Below are positions 53,158 through 63,061 of a stretch of 64,000 nucleotides of DNA, piece after piece. The DNA comes from Kluyveromyces lactis (taxonomy: Eukaryota; Ascomycota; Saccharomycetes; Saccharomycetales; Saccharomycetaceae). How positions within the stretch are numbered: position 1 is the first letter of the stretch; each line of letters starts with the position of its first letter. The notes beneath the pieces are model-generated. The model was not told where the DNA came from, made no database searches, and saw nothing but the letters and a program-made list of their open reading frames with translations. The stretch is taken from contig NC_006039.1 in the NCBI RefSeq assembly GCF_000002515.2, positions 1,674,001 to 1,738,000 of the forward strand, read 5' to 3'. Made by a program: the position numbers and the translations under genes.

Positions 53158-53916
53158 TCAGAATCCACTACAGTCGCTTGTTAAACGATGATAAAAATCG
53201 TTGCATTCGCCGTCAACACCACCGTATGTGTTGAAGTACGTTTCTCCATGCATTGGAGTCTGGTCCACTGAGTCATCAAACGCGTTCTTAGATATATCCC
53301 CAGGGTTGGAGCTCAAGGATGGCGAAATACAATATTTATAACCATCATTGGCGTTCATGAAATCAAGCATCTCTTCTTCAAGTTGATATTGGTTGTCATT
53401 ATGTATATTTTCCGCCCATTGACGTGCCAAATCGGAATTGACGTTGTCATAATTATAAGACACCCAAGTTGCATCAAATGACCAACCTCTTTTCCCCAAT
53501 TTTCCACCCTGTGGATGGTCTGGGGTAGCGTTAGCAATAATTTGACCAAAGTCTTCATGAGAAATTTCCGAAGTGTGAATGGCTATATGTTCACCATACT
53601 TCGAAGCAAAATGAATTACGGGTCTGCTGATTTGCAACTCGCGTTTAAAAAGACTTCCATTACGTATGAAGTTAAAATCATAGTTCCCGATCAAGGTTAA
53701 ATCGTTGACATGCCCTTCAAAAGCGCTTTCTACAGAGTTCAGGTCAGTGCTATTACTTTGTAAAGTTCCTATTGGCGTTGTTGCAAACTCAAAGTAACCG
53801 CGCTCACTCACAGAACCACCTGTTCCACCTCTATAACCGGCAATGTTAGCCGCTGAAAGAACTGATGCGAAAACAAATGACGTTATGCATAATGCACCAA
53901 CCGAAAGACTGCACAA
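53158..53916 (-). pseudogene. Killer-protoxin-like secreted protein, probable fossil
   Basis: An open frame of about 250 codons encodes a hydrophobic signal-like segment (ALCITSFVFASVLSAANIAG) and a pro-like region with N-glycosylation sites. Two dibasic KR Kex2-type sites follow (about residues 91 and 142), then a mature-looking C-terminal domain (GWSFDATWVSYNYDN onward) with a few cysteines. That architecture is shared by yeast killer protoxins, but I cannot assign it to K1, K2, K28, KHR or KHS by sequence. The 5' end does not look whole and the element appears broken, with about one break. It sits in a gene-poor, subtelomere-like area where such genes are often found. Age appears fairly recent, since the rest of the frame is open. 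Confidence 0.4.
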
Positions 53917-55568
53917 TGCAACAGAAGCAGCTAACCAAGCAGTGGCTAACCCAAAGAAACACCTGCAGGACCACGTGCGGTATCCATTTGTGCCGCACGG
54001 CGAATCAAGGGTAAATACATAGCCGTTTTTCTTGGATTGGAAGCTTTCACAACGAGTAACAAAACGAATTACGGATTCTTTTGGTTAACAGACATTTGTT
54101 AACTAGCCTTCATGATAAACGCTTTTTTAAATTGTGATAGATTATCCTCTCGCGTTTATATATGCTGGACATTGTGAAGGAACAGCATCCAATTCTCCAG
54201 TTCAGAAGACCTTAGTCTGCCTTGTATACGAATCAGGTGTCAATGTTATTATGAAATGTCGTTACCACTGGCAATCATTTAAGTCTCTCTGTCAGCATTT
54301 TGTCTTCAATTCCCGCAACTTTACCAAAAGTGTTTAATGTAAGATACGTAAGCCGTCCGTTTATATTTTAAATGACTGATGCGTTGCAGTTTGTTTCTAA
54401 TTTGTAGTGGATACAAGTAGCTAATTACTATCGCACCATTTGCAGTACTGATATTTTATATTTCTCGACTTACGAGAAATCAATTAGTGAAGTTTGATTT
54501 GTGTTGATTTATAAACAAAAGAACATAGTTCCGATAAGAGAGTAACAACAAGGAGAGCTGAGGAAAACTGAAAGGATTTAAAGTCTGTTAACACAGCAAC
54601 TTCAACAAAGTTCTAATTCCCATTACACGTTGATGGAGCCTGCCAAAACTAAAAAAAAAGCAACCTTTTTTTCAGTCAAAATCTCTTCACTCTGTCAGTA
54701 TGAAGCAGTCTACCAATCGTTATACCATAAAAGTCCCTCTTTTTCTATGTTTGATCTGGGTATTAGCCTCTGTGTGTTTTGAATATGGTAACGCTCCTCA
54801 TGCTGTTACCGAATTAAGCCTTTTCATAGCAATTACTTTGTCAACACTTCATGTGCTGGGATATCGCTAAGTGTAGTAAATGAACAATTTTAATGATGTG
54901 TTCTACAGCAAACAACACACACATCTTCTAGAAAATTGGAACTACAGGCGGTCTAAGACTGGATTCTTGTATCTATATATTCATTTAGGAAACTAATGGC
55001 TTTCATATTTCATTTTCTCTCTCCTACAAACACGAAGCTTGGCTGGCACTTATCACAACTTTAAACACTACTACCGGTAATTGTACTGCACCTTCATGTC
55101 AAATATGCTTGTTGTCACCTGAGAGAAGGTGATTTGATTTATCCATTTCTCAATGGAATAATTGAAAATTTACCTGAATGCATATTATCGTCCTAACCAC
55201 GCAATGCTTTCATCACTTACTTTCTGTTTTTTGTTTGTGTTTTTCTTTATTTGTTCTTTTTTTTCAGATTATTCCTTTAATCATTCTCCAGATCCTGGTG
55301 AATTTAGACAAAGCGGAATACTAGTTGAATGACGTTAAGAGCATAATTTTTGAAGACTTTTCTGAGTAGGGCTGATAATGATCCCGAACTTTGTTGCATG
55401 TACTCGTTCCAAGTTCTGATCAGGACGGCTGATCTATAAATGCGCTGACTTAATCCGGTCTCAAGTTTTTCCGATGCGAATAGCCGTTAGCTAAGCTAAT
55501 TTTCATGTCAGTTTGGAAGAAGATGTCAAAAACCAAGAAGTGCAAGAGTTCCTGGTAAATTTCAAGTA
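53917..55568. other. Intergenic region upstream of the acid phosphatase
   Basis: About 1.65 kb. Apart from the small membrane-protein candidate at 54700-54870 no gene is supported. TATAAATG at 55435-55442 lies 130 bp before the phosphatase ATG. I saw no CACGTG or CACGTT Pho4 site in the last 500 bp. Confidence 0.45.
54700..54870 (+). CDS. Candidate 56-residue membrane protein
   Basis: ATG at 54700 to TAA at 54868-54870. The product has a basic N-terminus (KQSTNRYTIK) and two hydrophobic stretches, residues 12-27 and 38-54 (LFIAITLSTLHVLGY). It is too small to judge from length, and I recognise no relatives. It lies 780 bp from, and divergent to, the killer-toxin-like element. It is reported because it has its own ATG and a membrane-protein pattern; it may be chance. 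Confidence 0.22.
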   Translation: MKQSTNRYTIKVPLFLCLIWVLASVCFEYGNAPHAVTELSLFIAITLSTLHVLGYR

Positions 55569-56978
55569 ATGAATTTATTATTACTCACGATTATTGCAAT
55601 AGCAGAGGGTGCTAGCATCTATAACTATGGATTTTCTGAAAATTCTAAAAAAATTGGAACCCAGGAGCATCTTTTCCAATATTTGGCTGGAAATGCACCA
55701 TATTTCAAATATCCGCTAGACTATGGTATTAACTTGCCTATCCCGGAACACTGTGAACTGAAGCAAGTTCAATTACTTGCCAGACATGGTGAAAGATACC
55801 CAAGCAAGAGTAAAGGCGCAAAATTGTCAAATGTTTATCAGAAGCTGCAAAACTACACAGGAGCTCTCAATGGCAGCCTTTCATTTTTAAATGACGATAA
55901 TTATCACATATTCTGGGAAGACACTTCGCAGCTAGAGCTTGAAGTCACATCAAAGAACTCACTAGACCCATTGAATCCTTACACCGGAGAACAAAGTGCT
56001 CGGACCCATGCCCGCCAGTTTATTTCCTTGTATGGAGATCTATTAGAGGAAAATTCAACTCTTGAATTATTTACGACCAATTCAAAACGTGTGCATGACA
56101 CAGCAGCTTTCTTTGCAGAAGAGCTTGATAACGCTGTAAAATCCACACATATGAACATAATTAGTGAAGACTCAAGCTCTGGTGCGAATAACTTATCCCC
56201 TGGTTATTCATGTTTACCGTGGGATGAAGATGAGAATGAAGAATATCTTTCCAAGTACTCTTCGGAGTATTTAGAAGACATTGCTGACAGATTAAACAAT
56301 GAGAATAAGAATTTGCCTTTGAATTTGACTGCTACCGATGCCAGCTCTTTGTTCGTGTGGTGTGGGTTTGAAATCAGCGTTAAAGGCTACAGTGACGCAT
56401 GTAATATATTCACTGACGCCGAACTGCTACACTTTTCATATGAGGATGATCTATATGACTACTACCAAGATGGTCCTGGTCACTCTTTAGCAAAGCCGAT
56501 AGGGTCTTTACTGTTCAATGCCTCAGTGGAATTACTAAAACAAAGCGATGAGTTGGACCAAAAAGTTTGGTTAAGTTTCACACATGATACTGACATTATT
56601 AACTATCTCGCTACTGTAGGCCTATTCGATAATGGTAAAAAATTAAACGCATCTTCAGTGCCTTTCCTTGACCATATTTACCGGAAGGCATGGATGACTC
56701 CGATGGCTGCTAGGCTCTACACAGAGAAGTTCCAATGTTCCAATGAAACCTTTGTCAGATATACCCTAAACGACGCCGTGATTCCAATTGAATCATGTTC
56801 ATCTGGACCGGGTTTCTCTTGTCCAGAAAAGGAATTCTACTCTTATGCTGAGAAAAAATTGGATGGGATGGATTTTGTTAAAGCGTGTGATATAAAGTCA
56901 TCGAGCAACTACACTTCTTTGAGTTTCTATTGGGATTATGAGAGTGTTAATTACAATGCATCACTTCTAATACAATAA
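55569..56978 (+). CDS. Secreted histidine acid phosphatase, Pho5-like
   Basis: The protein has 469 residues (Pho5 has 467) from the ATG at 55569. A short signal peptide (MNLLLLTIIAIAEGAS) is followed by the catalytic RHGERYP motif (R72, H73). The partner HD motif is in SFTHDTDIINYLATVG (about residue 340). Nine or more N-x-S/T sites and paired cysteines fit a heavily glycosylated periplasmic enzyme. It hydrolyses phosphate monoesters outside the plasma membrane. Members of this family in yeasts are induced by phosphate starvation (Pho5) or by thiamine starvation (Pho3-type). THI5 and a THI7-like gene are also in this window, so a thiamine-phosphate role should be considered. I saw no Pho4 site just upstream, which weakly favours the latter. 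Confidence 0.93.
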   Translation: MNLLLLTIIAIAEGASIYNYGFSENSKKIGTQEHLFQYLAGNAPYFKYPLDYGINLPIPEHCELKQVQLLARHGERYPSKSKGAKLSNVYQKLQNYTGALNGSLSFLNDDNYHIFWEDTSQLELEVTSKNSLDPLNPYTGEQSARTHARQFISLYGDLLEENSTLELFTTNSKRVHDTAAFFAEELDNAVKSTHMNIISEDSSSGANNLSPGYSCLPWDEDENEEYLSKYSSEYLEDIADRLNNENKNLPLNLTATDASSLFVWCGFEISVKGYSDACNIFTDAELLHFSYEDDLYDYYQDGPGHSLAKPIGSLLFNASVELLKQSDELDQKVWLSFTHDTDIINYLATVGLFDNGKKLNASSVPFLDHIYRKAWMTPMAARLYTEKFQCSNETFVRYTLNDAVIPIESCSSGPGFSCPEKEFYSYAEKKLDGMDFVKACDIKSSSNYTSLSFYWDYESVNYNASLLIQ

Positions 56979-57275
56979 TCATACTACTTCTTCAGTATTA
57001 GCCTTTCCCACTCAATTAGTATAAGAAATTATCCATAATGTAGTATCTCTTTATTTTTTCGTGAACTAATATCACTAATTACACAGTTTAGCAAATAGCT
57101 AACTCAACTGTCCGCGATTTAGAAACGTAAATATGATAAGTCTCTTAACCGAGAAATATAGGGTTGCAACATTAAAATAGTCGATATCATCTACAATCCT
57201 CAAGACAAAAACGAAACCGAAGTAGCACCTTAAGACATTTATCATTAAATATACTAAACACCGCTATATGAAAAA

Positions 57276-58223
57276 CTATGAGATGGAGCGCAGCTTGCCT
57301 CTAAAATCTTCAATAGATTGATAGCCCTTTTGTTCGAGGATCTGCAATAGCTCGGCATTGATTCTTTCGAAAATTTCAGTCCCTTCATTTTGAAGCTCAG
57401 TGCCAATCTGAAGCATGGTCGCTCCACATAGTAGGTGTTCAAAAGCATCTTGACCGGTTTTGATACCACCTGTTCCAATAATTCTAATACGTCCGTTCAG
57501 ACGATTGTAGAATGCACGTACGTTTGCCAACGCTGTAGGTTTAATGTATTCACCTCCGATACCACCAAACCCATCTTTTGGCTTGATGACCACAGATTCC
57601 TTTTCCACATCAATATAAAGTCCATTCCCAACACTATTTATACAATTCACATAGGCAATTGGGTACTTGTTTAAAATACATGCCATAGCATCAAAATGTG
57701 CGAAGTCAAAGTATGGCGGAAGCTTCACCCCTAGCGGCTTCGTGAAAAATTCAAACACACTGCTTAGTATTTGATCAGTCAACTCGAAGTCATATGCCAC
57801 CTGGGGCTTCCCAGGAACGTTCGGGCAGGATAAATTCAATTCAGTGATACCTCTAAAATTACTGTCCTGTATTCTATGGAGTAATTTTATGTTCTCATCA
57901 ATACTCATCCCTGCAACAGACATAAAAGGTGGGTTCTCTGAAGGGAACCTGTCCTGTCTATCTAAAACATAATCAAGATAGTAATCAATTCCTTTGTTAG
58001 GAAGCCCCATCGAATTGATACTGCCTAACGGGACCGAAACATAACGAGGTTCAGGATTGCCGTCTCTCTCCATAGAAGTAGCGCTCTTGGTGATGAAGGC
58101 ACCTGAGCTCGAACGTGCCATATCGTCTAATTCATTGGTTGTCATACAGCACACCCCTGATGCGTTCATCAACGGGTTTTCATAAATATGTCCACAAAAT
58201 TCGACTTGCAGGGAAGGTTTCAT
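57276..58223 (-). CDS. URA1: Dihydroorotate dehydrogenase, fumarate-dependent class 1A
   Basis: The protein has 315 residues (S. cerevisiae Ura1 has 314) from the ATG at 58221-58223. An FMN-binding TIM barrel is shown by [10 protein letters not shown] near residue 18 and [18 protein letters not shown]. The catalytic cysteine (C133) is in [26 protein letters not shown] and the phosphate-binding [19 protein letters not shown] are also present. It lacks a mitochondrial leader and transmembrane helix, so it is the cytosolic class 1A enzyme that uses fumarate. The Saccharomyces-lineage URA1 is established as acquired from lactic-acid bacteria, allowing pyrimidine synthesis without respiration. Some yeasts keep both this and the mitochondrial type; the latter is not in this window. 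Confidence 0.96.
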   Translation of the reverse strand: MKPSLQVEFCGHIYENPLMNASGVCCMTTNELDDMARSSSGAFITKSATSMERDGNPEPRYVSVPLGSINSMGLPNKGIDYYLDYVLDRQDRFPSENPPFMSVAGMSIDENIKLLHRIQDSNFRGITELNLSCPNVPGKPQVAYDFELTDQILSSVFEFFTKPLGVKLPPYFDFAHFDAMACILNKYPIAYVNCINSVGNGLYIDVEKESVVIKPKDGFGGIGGEYIKPTALANVRAFYNRLNGRIRIIGTGGIKTGQDAFEHLLCGATMLQIGTELQNEGTEIFERINAELLQILEQKGYQSIEDFRGKLRSIS

Positions 58224-59083
58224 TGTTCAGTCTTACCTTGAATGTTTATTGATACTTGCCTAGCCCTGCTACATCTCATCCAGACACTTTATTCCCAAAT
58301 ATATTCTGCTGTTCGCTTCTTCCTGACGAACATATTTATACCTTCTTGGCTCAAATCGTTGTGGTCATCGCCATTTTCATCATCTGATTGGATTCTTTTA
58401 CCATCCTTTTCTTTTTTTTCTTGACATCAGTTGACAGATCAGTCGTTCGCCAGTAAACAATTATCAAAAAGAGAATATAACCTAACGTTCCATTCTTGAA
58501 CCTGTAAGCTATCATACAGAATCCATAACGAGGCAGTGAATCACCGAGGCATTGTCTTTTACTGCCGTCATTTTCGAATAGAAACTTCGTACATTTTCGC
58601 TGTAATTACAAGTTGTTCATTGGAAAAAGAATGTACAACGGCTGATAGATGTTTTATCTTTTATAATGGCTGCATGTGGTTCTAGTCAGCGACCGTCTTT
58701 GGCAATTGACTTTTATATCCTTCTATGGAAATTAGCAGTGCCAGCTTGAATAAAAAGGGTAGTCACTGTAAATTTCATTCCGGCTTAGCATATGTTCCTA
58801 AAAATTACCACAGATAACAGCAAATGCCCAGTCATTTCCTCAGCATATATTTGGTAAAGTGGAAAATAGAGAACAAAGTATCGAGTCGTTGTGCAGATCT
58901 TTTGACAAAGTTTATTAGAGTAGGAAAACGATTTTCTTAGTCACAGATACTATTCGGTCATTTTCGTACTTAATTCAGGTACATAATAAATAAATAAGTG
59001 TAGTGTACTGTCACTCAGATTTACCACAGAGAAACAGAAATATAATACTCTTCAGGCAAGGCACCGTGATATCTTGCAGAACA
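58224..59083. other. URA1 upstream region
   Basis: 860 bp between the URA1 start and the ADH4 3' end, containing the URA1 promoter. No recognised coding sequence or repeat. Confidence 0.45.
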
Positions 59084-60340
59084 TCAGTATTCATAAGCCT
59101 GTCTAATTATTGCAATGACCTCATCCTTCGTGAACTGGATTGGGTTAGTTAAGCCGCAAACATCTTTCAAAGCGTGTTCAGCAAGAATCTCGAAATCTTC
59201 TTCCTTGACACCAAGTTCCTTCAAATTTCTTGGAATTCCCAAGCTCTTCGTGAACTCAAGAAGACGCTCAACCAAGGCATCAGCAGTAGCGTCTTTTGCA
59301 CCCAAATGAGGAGCAATCTGGCTTAGTCGCTCGTTGGCCCTAGGATCCTTTTTATTAAAAGACTGAACATGAGGCAATAGCACGGCATTACAAACACCGT
59401 GAGGCAAGTGATAGAAACCACCAAGCTGATGAGCAATGGAGTGAACATAACCCAAAGAGGCGTTGTTGAAAGCCATACCTGCAAGGTATTGAGCGTAACA
59501 CATACCAGTTCTTGCGGTAGTGTCTTTACCATTTTCGAAAGCGTTAAGTAAGTGTTCTTGAATCAACTCGACACCCTTCAACGCACATGTGTCAGTGATA
59601 GGATTAGCAGCAGTTGAGACATATGATTCTACACAGTGTGTCAAAGCATCTAAACCTGTTGCAGCAGTCAATGATGGTGGAAGACCATACATTATACTAG
59701 GGTCATTTACGGCGACACTTGGAGTGATGTGGTTGTCAATGATGGCCATCTTAACCTTCTTTTCTTCATTGGTGATAATGGTAAATTTGGTCATTTCAGA
59801 AGCAGTACCAGCGGTAGTATTGACAGCAACCATTGGTAAAGCCTTATTTTTGGATTTATTCACACCTTCGTAGTCACCAATTTCACCACCATTAGTGGCC
59901 AATAGAGCAATAGCCTTGGCATTATCATGTGCGGAACCCCCACCAATGGAAATGATAATGTCACCATTGTGCTCCTTCAAGACCACGAGACCAGCATTGA
60001 CGTTGCTAGTTGTGGGGTTTGGCTGAGTTTGGTCATAAATGCCTACTGCACTACCACGTTTTTCCAAAAGACTGGCTACTCTATCTGTAAGACCGATCTT
60101 GGAAATACCTGGGTCAGTGATGATAACGGGTCTCTTGAAATTTTGGCTCTTGATATAGTCAGCAACTTCATCAAGAGCACCTTCACCAAAGTATGAGACA
60201 GTTGGCATATAGAAGCCAACGACGGACGACATTTCTTTCTTTAGTATGATTTGGTTGTGTTTGAATGCGAGTTTCCTAGAACACTGAAGAGGATTGAACT
60301 TCGTATGTTCTGCGATTTTTAATGCTCGTATGTGCAACAT
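59084..60340 (-). CDS. ADH4: Iron-type (group III) alcohol dehydrogenase, Adh4-like
   Basis: From the first ATG (60338-60340) the protein has 418 residues. From the internal ATG (60230-60232) it begins SSVVGFYMPTVSYFGEGAL and has 382, the length of S. cerevisiae Adh4. Motifs are DYIKSQNFKRPVIITDPGIS, ISIGGGSAHDNAKAIALLAT (NAD loop), NTTAGTASEMT and the metal-ligand segment ATGLDALTHCVESYVS. YVHSIAHQLGGFYHLPHGV supplies the later histidines. It interconverts aldehydes and alcohols with NAD. The extra 36 residues (MLHIRALKIAEHTKFNP onward) are basic and free of acidic clusters, as in a mitochondrial presequence, so two starts may yield two locations. Identity is secure; the start is not. Confidence 0.93.
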   Translation of the reverse strand: MLHIRALKIAEHTKFNPLQCSRKLAFKHNQIILKKEMSSVVGFYMPTVSYFGEGALDEVADYIKSQNFKRPVIITDPGISKIGLTDRVASLLEKRGSAVGIYDQTQPNPTTSNVNAGLVVLKEHNGDIIISIGGGSAHDNAKAIALLATNGGEIGDYEGVNKSKNKALPMVAVNTTAGTASEMTKFTIITNEEKKVKMAIIDNHITPSVAVNDPSIMYGLPPSLTAATGLDALTHCVESYVSTAANPITDTCALKGVELIQEHLLNAFENGKDTTARTGMCYAQYLAGMAFNNASLGYVHSIAHQLGGFYHLPHGVCNAVLLPHVQSFNKKDPRANERLSQIAPHLGAKDATADALVERLLEFTKSLGIPRNLKELGVKEEDFEILAEHALKDVCGLTNPIQFTKDEVIAIIRQAYEY

Positions 60341-62764
60341 ATTATAGTTTGGACAGTTAATGAAGTCAAGATGAAAGTTTCATACGGACAATAAGATTTG
60401 TTATGATCTGTTCTTATACTCTGCATGGTTGCATTATAATCGGGGTCGTCAGCACCATATCCATACGATATTGAACGGTATAAGAAGCTTTTTTCCCACT
60501 TGATGTTGAAGAAGGTTACGACCAAAGAGCCATTTTTCTGGAATCCAATCCAAGAAACAGCACGAGAAGCTTTTCAATAATGGTAATAGTCAGGTGGGAC
60601 AACAACTGTAACGCTACAGCTCTAAGGTTTAATTCTGGTCTTTTGAAGAGGTTCTTCTACAGGTTAAATCCGGTAGTAACCATGTTTCACGTGAGATCTC
60701 TTGATACCATTAGAGTATATTTCGTCTGCTGTCGCTTCCTTTTGTACCTTTTCAGTACCTTGAAAAAGTGTAAACCGTTATACCTTTGAAGATATGCCAA
60801 AGAAAAAGTTATATCAGACCAAAATTAGACGCCATGAGTTAGAAAACAGCAACGTCTCTTATTAAACACGTGAGAATGGATAGTATAGGATTGGGAACTG
60901 ACCAAATATCGTGCAAATGGTCGCGGTATAGAACGCTGGTACAACAACAAGAAGCACAGACTGGAGAATGAATGCCACTATCTTGTCAGTTTCTCTGGCA
61001 GATATCTAACACATACCGTATCCAACAATTCTGCGGTACTACCCACTAGAAAAAGCTCAAAAATGGGCACTTCTTAAACTCGGTACAACTTACTGACATT
61101 CTTTTCGTCAAACCCTTTTGCTGAGGTTACAATCATTAGTATCAATAAACCCAAGAGGAAAATGAAGATATACACACCGCTAAGGCTCCTGTTTTAAAGG
61201 ATTGGTAGTGATATTCTCGAAATCGTCATGTACATTTTCAGTAGCCATTGCTGTCGGTGAGTGAATTTTTGCTTTGCTTCTTGCTGTGTTTTGAGCTATC
61301 AGCAGCTGTTACAAGTCCTCCATAACTGCGAGTTTAGCTGTCAGATGTAGTAGCCATGAGAGGAATGCGGATAGCGAGCATTACTGAACGGTTGATCACG
61401 GGACCAATAAAACGTCGTACCGGCCATATGTCGAACTGGCATACTACCAAAAAAAAAAAGTGCGCATCGATATCTCATACAGCTTCCCAGAATAGCCAAA
61501 TTTCATAAAAGCTGCGTGTTATTTGAGATGAGGAAGAAACCTATCAAATATGCGCAGCTGAAGGCTACAAATATCAGTTACCTCGATTACATCAAACCAC
61601 GAATATATTCACTAAATTAATGAGAATTCACTAATACCGGTAGATAATTGTTCGAATTACAGAACATACGCACTAACATTGGCACTACTTTAGGAGAATA
61701 GAGTTCGTAAGTCTTTTCCATTAGAAGTCAACCTCTTTACAGTATCAATTTTCGATAAAAGTCAAAACTTAGTTAGTAGCAAAAGTCCAATTTGATAAAA
61801 AATAGTAGGATATATGAGAACTTTAGGCCTATTAGGCCCAAAAAAAAAGGTGGACCATCTATCATTCTATGTGCCAACGACCCTACCATAGTTAATGATT
61901 TCATCATTAACGTTGATAACCTAGAAAATCTTAGTTTTTTCACTAATTGCGACTACGGATGCTTGACACGGCTCGAAGAAAACAAAAAAGAAAAGCTTTT
62001 CATGCAACAATTTAGACTTTACCAGACATCATTAAGATGGTAAATTGAGAGTGCAGATGAAAACATGACTCTCACGAGGTGCTATTCACTTTTTTTGTGT
62101 GGGTGATTAAAAAATATCCCGGTTTAGCTTTAGCAAAATGTTCATTTAAGGGATTCCGCACCTTTGTCATGTAGGTGTATTTCACAACCAGCGGATCTAC
62201 CTTCGTTCCGGCAAATATCCACTCTTTTGCTGTAACGTTGTGAAAAGAGTGGTAAACAATTTCTGTAGTATATTGCAACGCTATCTCAATCCGCAACGCT
62301 GCGATGCGCATACAGAAATCTTGATCTTGCGCCAAGCATAGCTCAGTTCTTGATAAGCTCATGTTTTTTCACACCACAATGTCTGGAAATGAGAATTGAA
62401 ACAGAGACAGTTGTTTATTATCGTATTTCAAACTTTCTGCCAGTTGAACACGTACGGAATCCGGGAATTGTTTCCGTTCCGTATACTTTTGTTCCATCCG
62501 AACCTTTTTCTTACTTACAATCACGAAAGATTCTTACTTTAGATCAAATATCTCCCAAAAGGGAAAAAAGTGCCTCGCAATATTTTCCCCAATTTTACTT
62601 ATATCGTTGCATAGCTGGGGCAGCTAAGGTGTCAAGATAGATGTTCCTGGACATAAAACGAGAACAACTTTAGCATCGATAAGATAAAGGAACGCACGAA
62701 GTCAGTTAAGTATGGATAATCGTGCCAATGTAGCGGACAGATATCACTGACAGACACGTGAAGA
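60341..62764. other. Gene-free region between ADH4 and the permease
   Basis: About 2.4 kb with no supported gene. A 96-codon minus-strand frame with an ATG (62072-62362) has ordinary amino acid composition but no recognisable domain; it overlaps another frame on the plus strand. No tRNA or transposon end was recognised. Confidence 0.45.
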
Positions 62765-62886
62765 TAGAAGAATAGATACCGATAAGCAGTCACGCTGACC
62801 GGACTATGCATAAGAAAAAGACGAATATGGAAGAGTAGATGCTGATAAGGAGTCATACCGGCTGGAGTATGCATAAGCAAAAGACG
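62765..62886. repeat. Two-copy 63-bp tandem repeat
   Basis: Segments 62765-62823 and 62828-62886 align at a constant 63-bp offset (GATAAG at 62781 and 62844; TATGCATAAG at 62805 and 62868). They are about 80 percent identical by eye. The repeat lies 180-300 bp upstream of the permease start, so it may be part of its promoter. Confidence 0.7.
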
Positions 62887-63061
62887 AAGCTACATGGCCA
62901 TTCCCAAATAAAAAATTATGTATAAATGGGATAAACATCCCATTCATTAGCTGAACAAAGAACCAAATAGAAACACATTTGGACTTTGAATCTGAGTAGC
63001 ATCAATTGTACAGGAAAAAGAGAAGAGAGTATTGACCAACATATAGCTTAATTTCGCAATA

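Noticed and set aside
61180-61248. 22-codon minus-strand frame that looks like a transporter N-terminus
   Set aside because: No continuation of homology after its stop in any frame.
62072-62362. 96-codon minus-strand frame
   Set aside because: Has an ATG but overlaps an equally long frame on the other strand and shows no domain.
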